A stretch of 64,000 nucleotides of DNA from the NCBI GenBank assembly GCA_039105265.1, contig JAPFFF010000054.1, positions 62,001 to 126,000 of the forward strand, given 5' to 3'. This document shows, in pieces, positions 54,373 to 62,926 of this stretch. The notes beneath the pieces were generated by a model. That model was not told the DNA's origin and ran no database searches. It worked only from the letters and a program-made list of their open reading frames with translations. Position numbers and translations under genes: made by a program. Every line of letters begins with the position of its first letter. Position 1 is the first letter of the stretch. The DNA is from Tritrichomonas musculus (Eukaryota; Parabasalia; Tritrichomonadida; Tritrichomonadidae).

Positions 54373-55761
54373 ATGTTATCGTCAGAAGGTGAAAAATTAA
54401 TGAATTATTTAGAAAAGAAAGCTTATCAAAAGAAATTAATAATGCCAAATGAAGCTAGAAATTATAAAGGTTATCAAAAAGATTTTGTAACTGATGATGA
54501 ATTTGAACAAATTTATAATGCTTATTCGGAATTTCGAAAAGTATTATCTGAATCATTACCTGTAATCACAGATGAAAAAATTCCTGATGATGAATTAAGT
54601 TTTGAAGAAAAAATTGAGAACCATGTAATTAATAATTTACATAATGAAAATATTCGTACTTTTCCTGAATTTGAAAAATTGACCTCTGGATGGAAAAAAG
54701 GTAAAGATAAATATACTATGGAAGAATGGTATGAAATATATATTACAAAAATTATGGAACAACCAGGAATGATAGTTGAATTCAAAGGTAAAACAAATGT
54801 ACCTGATATTGCATTTAGAAATAAAAATAAAAGACATGTATTATTAAAACAATTTGAAAAAGTTATTGAGCCAAATTATGTTTCTGAAGATGATTATGTT
54901 CAAAAGAAACAATTTCCAACTAATAAGAATAAAAAATATTATTTACATAAATTATGTGAACCTGGTACTTATTTAATTGATATTATGTTTGAAAAAAATG
55001 TTGGGTACTTAATTTGTATAGAAGCCAATAGTCGATATTTATATGCAATTCCTTTAGGTAGAGAATGTTTTGGTGATATAAATAAAATTATGACTGCTGG
55101 ACAAAAAACATCTATTTCAATAACAAAAGCTTTAAATACTTTATTTCAACAAGGAATGAAACCTAAAATATTGACCGGAGATGGTGAAAAAGGTTTTTGT
55201 TCTGAAGAAACAATAAATTTTTTAAATTCAAATGGAATTAAATGGGAACCTGTTGATAGAATGGATGATTATCATTATCCATCATTTTTACGAAAACCAG
55301 GTGAAAAACAAACAACTAGTCCATTACATTCTTCATTAGGTATAGTTGATAGAATTATTAGAACTTTGAGAGATATGGCTTTTGAAGTTCAAAGAGAAAT
55401 CTCCCCTGAAATATTAAAAGAATTAGTTGTTCAATATAATAATGCCCCACACTTAACTTTGTCAAAATATGCAGGTATGAATGTTTCCCCTAGTCAAATG
55501 CAAAATAATTCTGATTTATATACTTTTATTTGTAGACGTATTTCTCAAGCTAATTATAATGTTTCTGCTCAAAAAGGTTATAATTTAAAAGAAAACCAAG
55601 AAGTAATTGTATATAATAATAAAGACACTCTTAAAAAAAGACGATCAATAACTCAACCTGGTAGATTTTTTGTAAAAGGTTTTCAAAATGGTAAATATTT
55701 AATACAAGATCTTAAAGGAAATACTCAAATATTACCTCGTTATAGATTAGATCCTATTTGA
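54373..55761 (+). CDS. Polinton integrase (rve/RNase H-fold)
   Basis: A 462-residue integrase of the retrovirus-like family that Polintons use to insert their DNA. The first catalytic Asp lies in YLIDIMFE near residue 201, the second in LTGDGEKGF near 267, and the third acidic position in LGIVDRIIRTLRD near 322, followed by LVVQYNNAPH, the usual post-core segment. The C-terminus (RFFVKGFQNGKYLIQDLKG, then PRYRLDPI) has an SH3- or chromo-like beta fold. The first 190 residues are helical. Its position near the right end of the element is usual. Confidence 0.9.
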   Translation: MLSSEGEKLMNYLEKKAYQKKLIMPNEARNYKGYQKDFVTDDEFEQIYNAYSEFRKVLSESLPVITDEKIPDDELSFEEKIENHVINNLHNENIRTFPEFEKLTSGWKKGKDKYTMEEWYEIYITKIMEQPGMIVEFKGKTNVPDIAFRNKNKRHVLLKQFEKVIEPNYVSEDDYVQKKQFPTNKNKKYYLHKLCEPGTYLIDIMFEKNVGYLICIEANSRYLYAIPLGRECFGDINKIMTAGQKTSISITKALNTLFQQGMKPKILTGDGEKGFCSEETINFLNSNGIKWEPVDRMDDYHYPSFLRKPGEKQTTSPLHSSLGIVDRIIRTLRDMAFEVQREISPEILKELVVQYNNAPHLTLSKYAGMNVSPSQMQNNSDLYTFICRRISQANYNVSAQKGYNLKENQEVIVYNNKDTLKKRRSITQPGRFFVKGFQNGKYLIQDLKGNTQILPRYRLDPI

Positions 55762-56150
55762 ATTGTCAGAAAATGCAATAAAAATAAAAGGGGTGTCAGA
55801 TTATGCATTTTAAAATTTTCCCTTTATATTTTTAATATTATTTATATTTATAATAATAAAGATTATATTTATTAAAATATTCATAAAAGGTTCAATAATT
55901 TTCAAGATATTTTTGAGACAAATTGTTTACCCCCATATTCAATTTTTCATCCATTGAATTTTTTAAAATTTGAAATACATATATCTTGGAAAATAATGGA
56001 CCTTTTTCAAAGATTTTAATATTTTTAAGGTTTTCAAGGACGTAGAATTCAAATATCACAATTAGAAATCTTAAAAATGAATTGTCAAAAAATGCAAAAA
56101 ATAAAAAGGGTGTCAAAAAATGCAGTAAATTGAATTGTTTATTTAATTAA
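55762..56150. other. About 390 bp without credible gene, two promoter-like boxes
   Basis: GGGGTGTCAGATTATGCATT occurs near 55790 and GGGTGTCAAAAAATGCAG near 56107; both resemble the TGTCAAAA promoter core in a weaker form, with TGCAATAAAAATAAAA or TGCAAAAAATAAAAA next to them. The only open frame between them is a Phe/Leu-rich minus-strand frame without a sensible start. Confidence 0.45.
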
Positions 56151-56429
56151 TTATTTCCTTTCGTTCCAGCGTTTGAGATTTTTCAAACCTGTCTTTAATT
56201 CTTCAATGAAGAAGCATTCAAGTTCGTTAGCTTTTTCTTCATTTGAGCTATCTCCATCATTCATTATCACACGAACATCATCGATGTGATTCATATTGGT
56301 TGCAGCTTCTTGGAGCATATATGCCATTTTTTCTCTTTGATCAAGATCATCAGAAATAGTTCTCCATTCATGAACACTATCAAGAGCTTCGACAACTTCA
56401 AGTAAGTGTTGGATCGTACGGGCTTCCAT
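56151..56429 (-). CDS. Small hypothetical protein, 92 residues
   Basis: Helical, with TIQHLLEVVEALDSVHEW and a C-terminal NLKRWNERK. The start is taken as MEARTI, since codons upstream are part of the promoter (CATCACATCATTTTTAT). It uses the subterminal promoter type, not the AACGG type, so it is probably co-expressed with the terminal genes. Confidence 0.55.
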   Translation of the reverse strand: MEARTIQHLLEVVEALDSVHEWRTISDDLDQREKMAYMLQEAATNMNHIDDVRVIMNDGDSSNEEKANELECFFIEELKTGLKNLKRWNERK

Positions 56430-56517
56430 GCTTGTATAAAAATGATGTGATGACCTCACGAGAAAAAATTAGATTTTTTGGTTAACGGTCGCCTAGTGAA
56501 AAAGTTCATTTTTATAA
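56430..56517. promoter_or_regulatory. Third copy of the subterminal promoter type, divergent
   Basis: Minus strand: GACCGTTAACC, AATCTAATTTTTTCTCGTG, then GTCATCACATCATTTTTATA. This matches the inward promoters at both ends of the element. The plus-strand gene has AGTTCATTTTTATAA before its ATG at 56518. Confidence 0.7.
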
Positions 56518-56931
56518 ATGTCTGACAAACCAAGTGTACCTGAACAAAATGAAATTAAAGATGATATTCCAGCTATGTCTGCAAAAGACATGAGAAATAT
56601 TAAAAAGACAGAAGCTTGGAAAGTACTCAAAAAGAGATATGGTGAAAATGTTTCAATCGAAAAATTGCTTTCTGTTGCTCATGTTATGAGACAATTAATG
56701 CAACATAACTTAAAAATCATCATCCCTGGTTTCTCACGTGAAGAACAACGGAAAAAAGATTGTTTGATTAAATGGTTCGATACTCATATCGAATTCATTC
56801 AACAATTTTTGTCACCTGGAATGATGATTGGTTACGATCAAGGATATTATGTTCCTATATCAAAAGAAAAAGCAAAAGAAATAGCAAAAGAAAAAGCAAA
56901 AGAAAAAGAAAAAGCAAAAGAAGATAAATAA
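56518..56931 (+). CDS. Hypothetical protein, 137 residues, Lys/Glu/Ala repeat tail
   Basis: A helical core of about 110 residues with MSAKDMRNIKKTEAWKVLKK and a Phe/Trp-containing second half, followed by KEKAKEIAKEKAKEKEKAKE, a charged single-helix tail. Not recognised. Confidence 0.6.
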   Translation: MSDKPSVPEQNEIKDDIPAMSAKDMRNIKKTEAWKVLKKRYGENVSIEKLLSVAHVMRQLMQHNLKIIIPGFSREEQRKKDCLIKWFDTHIEFIQQFLSPGMMIGYDQGYYVPISKEKAKEIAKEKAKEKEKAKEDK

Positions 56932-57024
56932 ATAAAAAGTTAATTTTTTTAAATTAAAGGTTTATTAGAAACCTAAATCTTGTTGAGAGTAATTTTTATA
57001 CCGACCTCTCAATAATCGGAATTT

Positions 57025-59001
57025 TTATTTTTCGTCAACTTCTTGAACGTTAGGTGGAACTGGTTCAGTGTGTAGATCTTGACGTTCAACTGCGGTGAGG
57101 AAATTGTCAATGTGGAATTTGAACCAGGATACGTTTGGTGTTTTCTTTTGAAATTCGGCAATTCTTGCGTGAACGACTTCATTTGCCAAATTCTCGTCCC
57201 CATTGTATCGCTTTTTGAAGAATTCGATCAATTCATTTCTTAGCTGAATTTCCTTTTGAGATTTTTGATCGGATGTGAATTCTTGTATATTTCCCCATTT
57301 GTGAGTTTGAGGTAATTCTTGCCAATTTTCTGGTTGAGGCGGTGTATGCAATTTTTCGTAAAGGTTGGCACTTAATTTGTTAGGATCGGCATTCATTCTT
57401 GCCCATTCTTCTTGACTCATTCCTGGTGGCGGTGGGACTGGTGAGCTATTTTTCTTCTTTAAATCCCAAAGAACATTTTTGGTTACTTCTCTGGAAATTT
57501 GTTTATCGATTTGTTGAGTATAGAGGTCTTCAAGATTTGACCATCTTTCTTTTTCATCATCATTGAGTAACTCATCAGGGAAAATTCTTGATGCTTTTCG
57601 ATTTCCTGTCATTTTGGCATTCAATCTTTTTTGAACTTCATCATTTATTTCTTCTTCTTCTTTTTCAGGAAATAGTTTTTGTAATTTTCTGACGGTGGTT
57701 ATGATGAGATTTTTTTCGCTTTCGTCTTCGTTATCTTTTTCAGATTTTGGTTGATCCTTTTCATCTTTTTCAGATTTTGGTTGATCCTTTTCATCTTTTT
57801 CAGGCAATTTGTTTAAGATTTCGAGAACATCGTCAACATCTTTATCAACATCATCAGAATCTTCTTGGATTTCTATAATTGATTGAATTTCCTTGGTTGA
57901 TGATTCCCATTTTTTCAATTCTTCACTGCTCAATAATTCCTTTGAGAAGATTTCTCTTGCTGTCTTTTTGTCATCAAACATTTTGTGAAACAATCTGCTA
58001 TCTGCATCGGCCATTGCCTCGTCTCTTGACATTCCTGGATTTATTCTTTGTAATATGTCTGCGGTTGATGAGATAAGATACTCTTTTGCATTTTCTTCTT
58101 CCTGACGCTCTTCTTCCATTTTTTGTGCATATTTTACATTTTCTTCTTCCGTGAGCAATTCAATCAAAGGTGGGACTTCGTCGAGGTCTTTATATTCTTC
58201 CATAACTGTAACAATTCTTTCACGTGCATGTGCATATGCATCAGCGAATGTTGACAAAGGATAAATTTTTCTATACGCAATGGTTAATTCTGAAATTGCG
58301 TTTTGTTGCTCTTTTGATAATTCTGGATGGTCTGCTTCAATGATTTCATTCATTTCATCAATATTTTTTGGATCTTCTGGTGTTAATTCCCCTAAAACAG
58401 CTTTATTGTTTGTGTATTCTGAGCGGTATTGGTCTAAATGTTGATACATTAAAAACTTTATTACATCGAATGGCAAGCCATATCTATTATTTTGTCTGTA
58501 ATCGAATTTCTTTTGGATGTGTTTTGCCATTTTTGGCTTTTTGAGATCTGCTAATTTTTTTTCCAAATCATCCCACCATGTAGCACACTGAATTGTAATT
58601 GTGTCATCATTTGGTTTATCGTCATCGATGAACAAATGTAATGCTTGTTTTTCGCCTTTTGCATATAATTCGTCTCCTAATAAATATGCAGCAAGGAGAC
58701 ACTTTTGATCTTGATCTAAAGAATTCCATAACAATTTAGCATTTAGCCAGTTTAGTTGTTCTTTCGGTGTATTTAGCCCTTTTTCTTGAAATTCTTGCGT
58801 TTGTATGTAGGAGAGTTTTGTTGGTAAACGCTTGTATGGGTGATATTTTATATGAGTCAAATCAATTTCTTTTTCTTCTTCTTCTTCTGCTTCTGCTTTT
58901 GCAATTTCTTGCAGGTATTGTATTTTTGTTATTTCTTCAACTTCAGGTTTCTTTTGCTGAGTGTTGCTGTTGTTGTTGTTGCTGTTGTCGCTGTTAGACA
59001 T
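57025..59001 (-). CDS. Large helical repeat protein, 658 residues
   Basis: Unknown. After an Asn/Ser/Gln-rich start it is helical, with about four loosely similar modules (near 236-280, 308-368, 429-488 and 583-638). Each has a pattern such as ILQRINPGMSRDEAMADADS or KLQKLFPEKEEEEINDEV, followed by a helix ending in a Trp or Leu. Between modules 2 and 3 are short DEKDQPKSEK repeats. The start at 59001 (MSNSDNS) follows the initiator TCACTTTTTAGC; upstream in-frame codons lie in the divergent promoter. It is the inward gene at the right end, in the same relative position as the coiled-coil gene at 12824. Repeated helical modules suggest a scaffold or nucleic-acid-associated protein. Confidence 0.65.
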   Translation of the reverse strand: MSNSDNSNNNNSNTQQKKPEVEEITKIQYLQEIAKAEAEEEEEKEIDLTHIKYHPYKRLPTKLSYIQTQEFQEKGLNTPKEQLNWLNAKLLWNSLDQDQKCLLAAYLLGDELYAKGEKQALHLFIDDDKPNDDTITIQCATWWDDLEKKLADLKKPKMAKHIQKKFDYRQNNRYGLPFDVIKFLMYQHLDQYRSEYTNNKAVLGELTPEDPKNIDEMNEIIEADHPELSKEQQNAISELTIAYRKIYPLSTFADAYAHARERIVTVMEEYKDLDEVPPLIELLTEEENVKYAQKMEEERQEEENAKEYLISSTADILQRINPGMSRDEAMADADSRLFHKMFDDKKTAREIFSKELLSSEELKKWESSTKEIQSIIEIQEDSDDVDKDVDDVLEILNKLPEKDEKDQPKSEKDEKDQPKSEKDNEDESEKNLIITTVRKLQKLFPEKEEEEINDEVQKRLNAKMTGNRKASRIFPDELLNDDEKERWSNLEDLYTQQIDKQISREVTKNVLWDLKKKNSSPVPPPPGMSQEEWARMNADPNKLSANLYEKLHTPPQPENWQELPQTHKWGNIQEFTSDQKSQKEIQLRNELIEFFKKRYNGDENLANEVVHARIAEFQKKTPNVSWFKFHIDNFLTAVERQDLHTEPVPPNVQEVDEK

Positions 59002-59133
59002 GCTAAAAAGTGATGTGATGAGGCGACGAGAAAAAATTAGATTTTTGGTAAACGGTCTCCACCCCGAAAACCCGTTAGGTCCCTCGCTAAAAATATGATT
59101 TTTCGAGCTCACCTCATCACCTCATTTTTACTT
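59002..59133. promoter_or_regulatory. Right subterminal divergent promoter, mirror of the left one
   Basis: Minus strand: GGAGACCGTTTACC, TCTAATTTTTTCTCG, CATCACATCACTTTTTA. Plus strand: TGATTTTTCGAGCTCACC, then CATCACCTCATTTTTACTT and the ATG at 59134. Both halves match the left region 12637-12823 in mirrored order. Confidence 0.78.
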
Positions 59134-59595
59134 ATGTCGTCCCAGCAACAGGTACCCGAACAAGAGCAAGAAAAGCAAAAAGAGCAAGAAAAGCAAAAAG
59201 AGCAAGAAAGGCCAAATCCTAATATCTCAGTTACAAGCTATTTCTATAATCAAGTCGAAAAAGATCGAATCAAAAGAGGAATCGCCATATATTATATGTA
59301 CCAATCATTCAAAAATCAATGCAAAGACCTCAATTTTTCACTTGATTTTGATACCAATGTACATAAAGTTGTCCTCAAAATGGATAAAGTTGTCACCGAT
59401 CGTGCTGAATATGAAGCAACAAAGTCTTTCATTCAAAGAGAAGTCGATCACGATCGTTTTGAAACCAATAAATTCCCTGAAGTACCTAAAGAACCATATA
59501 TTGAATGGGTTTTAACATCTGACGAATTTGAAGAAGAGGAAAAGAAAGAAGAAGAAAAAGACGACGACAAAAAAGATCCTGATTGGAAGCCATAA
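59134..59595 (+). CDS. Right-terminal hypothetical protein, 153 residues
   Basis: After a Gln/Glu/Lys repeat (QKEQEKQKEQEKQKEQE) comes a compact domain with several Tyr and Phe (SYFYNQVEKDRIKRGIAIYY), and an acidic tail with KKEEEKDDDKKD. ATG 59134 directly follows the initiator. It points outward and stops about 50 bp before the right inverted repeat. Not recognised. It shares its promoter type with the left-terminal gene. Confidence 0.6.
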   Translation: MSSQQQVPEQEQEKQKEQEKQKEQERPNPNISVTSYFYNQVEKDRIKRGIAIYYMYQSFKNQCKDLNFSLDFDTNVHKVVLKMDKVVTDRAEYEATKSFIQREVDHDRFETNKFPEVPKEPYIEWVLTSDEFEEEEKKEEEKDDDKKDPDWKP

Positions 59596-59643
59596 AAAGG
59601 ACGTTTATTGAGAGGACGTTTAATAAATACTCTCATACTAGGT

Positions 59644-59873
59644 TTTAAGTAAACCACACAATTAACAACTTTTTCTATATCTTTTTTGATGTTAACGATA
59701 CGGGGCCTCCTTCCTAGCAGAGCGTTGAAAGGAATCCTGAGAACAAGCCCAGTGGAAGATCATTAATGGGAGTGGGGGATCATACCTGGCATAGCGGGGC
59801 TGGGGTCACGGATGGGAAATATTTGACGCGGTTTTTGAACGAAGTGCAAAAATCGTGGCAAATATATAACTAC
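59644..59873. repeat. Right terminal inverted repeat of the Polinton
   Basis: 230 bp that match 11920-12149 on the opposite strand without a visible difference. It ends in CAAATATATAACTAC directly before TGAAAT. Confidence 0.93.
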
Positions 59874-59879
59874 TGAAAT
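59874..59879. repeat. Right 6-bp target site duplication (TGAAAT)
   Basis: Identical to 11910-11915 on the other side of the element. Confidence 0.85.
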
Positions 59880-60047
59880 CTATGGCAATATTAGTTGTTA
59901 TTATACTAAAATTCATAAAAATATTTGAAAATCTTTAAATTTTCTTACGTTTTTGTATTTTCTGTTACGAAAATGAAAATTTCCATAACAAAAATGAAAA
60001 TTTCCGTTACGAAAGTGGATTTTTCCGTTACAAAAGTGAAACAGGTG
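59874..60047. mobile_element. Right half of the TA-flanked inverted-repeat element split by the Polinton
   Basis: Ends with CAAAAGTGAAACAGGTG followed by TA (60048-60049), the inverse of the start at 11584. It contains repeated motifs of the type TTTCCGTTACGAAAGTG. Together with 11584-11915 it forms one short non-coding element into which the Polinton inserted. Confidence 0.65.
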
Positions 60048-60119
60048 TATCTTATTCATTAGTATCAACATCATTGTTAATAATTTGTTGGTAATACATT
60101 ATATAATATTTTATGATAT

Positions 60120-60887
60120 ATGGAACATCATTCATTTTATGATTTATATGCATTCAATTATGAATTTTATTATTCTGAACTTAAAGCACAAATAACAAAA
60201 AAAATCAAAGAATATACAGATAAAAAACAAAATAAATATTTTTATGATTTATTTTCAATCTTTGTTCATAATCTTCTTAGCCAACAAATAATATCCTCAA
60301 ATTTGAAAGAAAAGTTAAAAAATGTTTACAATGCACAAAACAAGACAATATATGTAGTTAAAGATATAGGAGATATGGATGATTTCAATGCAAGTTTCAA
60401 TCTAGTTTTTGATGAAAATGCTCACTTTTATTTTCAAAAGACTTACTCAAATGATATTTACGATAGAAACCATCAGATCATTGATGATGAGGTTCATATT
60501 TATCACACTGACTTTTCAAGCGACCGATATCATAGTTTCATTGTTCATTCGGATAAAAATGTTGAAAATAATAAAATTCTGATTCCATATTTCGAATTCC
60601 ATGATTTAGAATTTTTCTTTGAAAGATTTGGAGAAGGAAACACGAAAGAAAAATTGAGTGATATAGAAAAAATTGTGATTATCAAAGAAATTGCGATTGG
60701 TCTGAGTGAATTGCATGAGCATTTCATCTATCACAACAATCTAAACCACAAACACATTTTCGTTGACAACAACAAGATAAACAAGGTAAACAAGATAAAC
60801 AAGGTAAACAAGATCAACAAGGCAAACAAGATAAACAAGATAAACAAGATAAACAAGATAAATAAGATAAATAAAATTAATCCCTGA
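60120..60887 (+). pseudogene. Pseudokinase paralogue, N-terminal part, broken off
   Basis: 255 codons clearly related to repeats of the gene at 5257: QITKKIKEYTDKKQNKYFYD, then FYFQKTYSND, ILIPYFEFHD, then IVIIKEIAIGLSELHEHFIY. It stops matching where the IFVDNN segment is reached and instead runs into a repeat of NKINKVNK units. The DIYSFG half is missing here, so the product would be about half a domain. It is more diverged from the left gene than the left gene's repeats are from each other. Confidence 0.7.
60776..60880 (+). repeat. 9-bp tandem repeat (ATAAACAAG / GTAAACAAG)
   Basis: About eleven copies of a 9-bp unit encoding NKI/NKV. It begins in the asparagine-rich FVDNNKI segment, so it probably grew by slippage from the AACAACAACAAG there and interrupted the pseudokinase frame. 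Confidence 0.85.
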
Positions 60888-61206
60888 ATATATATATTTT
60901 ATAAATTGATTTTTTTTTTTTTGAATATTACCCTCTCCTAGGCTTGTTAAGTCTCGACTTTCGATATCGATAATTGATCCCTTTTTCTGATATCAAAAAA
61001 TTTATCTCTGATATCAATAATGAATAAAAGATCGATTATCAATATTGAAAAAATTTTAACATATCTAAATTTTGTAAACTTTTTTAACTGATTACTACCG
61101 GTGGTGTCATTTAGCTCCAAAAATTCAATTGAAATAGAGGTATTCATGTAGGAAATTTGTTAATAAAATTCTAAATGAAACATTTTACATTTTTTGATAA
61201 TTCTAA
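60888..61206. other. Spacer inside the decayed pseudokinase paralogue
   Basis: About 320 bp with a T-run, several GATATC-like motifs (TCGATATCGATAATTGATCC) and no match that I can see to the pseudokinase gene or to the other elements in the window. It may be an insertion or strongly decayed sequence. Confidence 0.45.
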
Positions 61207-61638
61207 ATGAAACATTATAGCCGTGATAAAATCGAAGATCAATTACAAAACAACTATTGTGATTTCCTATTCAAAGAAGAAGACGATTTTGATGATAAGT
61301 ATGGAGTTCCAGGGATGAGAGACATCATTTCAAGATGCATGAGCAGAGATGAAAAGACACAATATTCAACATTCAAAGAAGTGATTTCGAGTATTGATGA
61401 TCTCAGAATATACAAGGATAACGAATACGAAACTGAAACACGAATCCACGAATTAAAAGATTGTAACACATATGAATGTGAACTTAGTGACATTGTTACC
61501 AATTTCTATTTTGGGAACGAAACCTCTAAAAACACAATTTCAAAATTCATCAACAAATGTCAAGAAACTGGGATAAACAAAAACATCAAAATAACATCAA
61601 AATATGTCACTACTTCAATTCTTTGTTTTCAAGAATAA
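61207..61638 (+). pseudogene. Pseudokinase paralogue, C-lobe fragment
   Basis: From 61240 to about 61570 the DNA is almost identical to the C-lobe part of the left-gene repeats (CDFLFKEEDDFDDKYGVPGM and what follows), with only a few differences. The preceding N-lobe is missing. At the end the frame changes: compared with the left copy (9580-9610) about 8 bp are lost between two CAATTCTT-like direct repeats, a slippage-type deletion, so this fragment stops shortly after SILCFQE. Confidence 0.7.
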
Positions 61639-62926
61639 AGAGGACAATTGTATGAATGAGATTTTATTCTTTGAAGAACGATTTAGTAGAATAATTCAAT
61701 TATTTTCAATTAGAATGAATTCAGTATGCAATGCAAGTCTTTCAGACAATGAGAAACAATTGATGAAGATATCGATGATTGAGAACAATAGATTGAGCAA
61801 GAATAATAAAAATGAGGAATTCTATGATTGTGGTGAAGTCATTATGAAATTTAATTCGAACATCATCCCAATCACGAATGTTGAAGAATTTGAGAAAGAA
61901 GCATCAGGATACATTTGTGAACATCTTCTTATTTATTTATTTTTCATTTCAAAAGAACTGAGTAATATCCATTCACGAAATCTTTATCATGGAGAAATTA
62001 GCACTAAATCGATTGGTATTTATTACAACAACGAAACAGAAACATTTCTTCCATTAATCATTCCTTTCTATTTCTTCTTCAAGAACTCTCCAAACACAAC
62101 AACAACATCAACAACATCATTAACATCATCATCAATGACACAAAATAAAATTTCAGATATTGATAAATACCAAAGGAAAGATGTGAAACGATTTAAAGAA
62201 ATGATGAGATATTTTGACAAGAACGAAATCATTCCTCCAGAAATTTATGAAATTGAGACGATGAATGCAATTTTATATGAGATTTGCAATCTCAACATTC
62301 ATAATCAAAACGACGAAATCAAAAACAAATTTGACAAAAACTACGAAAACTTTTCACACAAAGAATATTCATCATTCGAAATCACACTTCCAACAATTCA
62401 TGATATTTTTGTATTCAAAGAAGAAACAAACGAAATCTATCAAATATTTGACCGATATCTAAGAATTGATGCAACTGTCAGTTACATTTTACGATTTTCA
62501 AATTTCACCATTTCAGAATACATTGAGAATGAAACACCAGAAGACGCATCAAATACCAATGAAATCAAAGAAAAACTGATCAAAATCAAAGAAAACAATG
62601 AACAAATGTTTGATGAAATTCTAAATGAAGATCGAAAAGATTTAAACACAGACATTTTAAGCAAAGCCACTACAAACAATGAGCAAATTATGTTGGAAAT
62701 CAGTCATACAAAGGAAGATTCAAAAACACAGCCTTATATTAATAAAGAAATCACATTACTTAATTATTTAGAGCTGAAATTTAACGAATGCCAAAGAAGG
62801 GTTGGGAGGGAAAAGTTAAGACATGTGACACGAAAAATTGATGTTTCACAATTGACTCCTGATTCATTGACTGCCATTCTAAGAACCCTAAACAAGGATA
62901 TTAAATACAAAAATAAACACGAATGA
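61604..62926 (+). CDS. Pseudokinase paralogue, C-terminal section
   Basis: A 440-codon frame that corresponds to residues from about 1450 onward of the left gene: CNASLSDNEKQLMKISMIEN, YDCGEVIMKFNS, the degenerate fourth kinase-like region with LYHGEISTKS, and FSHKEYSSFEITLPTIHD. Most of it is nearly identical to the left gene at DNA level. After about residue 345 the C-terminus differs completely (LNYLELKFNECQRRVGREKL), so this copy has its own tail. It could be expressed from the internal ATG, but more likely it is the end of a broken gene. Confidence 0.55.
   Translation: MSLLQFFVFKNKEDNCMNEILFFEERFSRIIQLFSIRMNSVCNASLSDNEKQLMKISMIENNRLSKNNKNEEFYDCGEVIMKFNSNIIPITNVEEFEKEASGYICEHLLIYLFFISKELSNIHSRNLYHGEISTKSIGIYYNNETETFLPLIIPFYFFFKNSPNTTTTSTTSLTSSSMTQNKISDIDKYQRKDVKRFKEMMRYFDKNEIIPPEIYEIETMNAILYEICNLNIHNQNDEIKNKFDKNYENFSHKEYSSFEITLPTIHDIFVFKEETNEIYQIFDRYLRIDATVSYILRFSNFTISEYIENETPEDASNTNEIKEKLIKIKENNEQMFDEILNEDRKDLNTDILSKATTNNEQIMLEISHTKEDSKTQPYINKEITLLNYLELKFNECQRRVGREKLRHVTRKIDVSQLTPDSLTAILRTLNKDIKYKNKHE

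Larger units (their letters stand above)
11916..59873. mobile_element. Giant Polinton/Maverick, about 48 kb, apparently recent
   Basis: The element is bounded by terminal inverted repeats of about 230 bp that appear identical by eye, and by a perfect 6-bp target duplication TGAAAT (11910-11915 and 59874-59879), the size typical of Polintons. It carries the hallmark set: rve-family integrase, protein-primed family B DNA polymerase, FtsK/HerA-type packaging ATPase and double-jelly-roll major capsid protein, here in two copies. It also has an SF3 helicase, a KilA-N protein, a basic DNA-binding cluster, fibre-like proteins, several membrane proteins and many small coiled-coil proteins. Identical terminal repeats and long open frames indicate a young, essentially whole copy with at most about one break. 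Described Polintons are mostly 15-25 kb, so this is about twice the usual size. Confidence 0.93.

Noticed and set aside
55892-56116. 74-codon minus-strand frame between integrase and the 92-residue gene
   Set aside because: Phe-rich product whose first codons are promoter-like sequence; no credible internal start.
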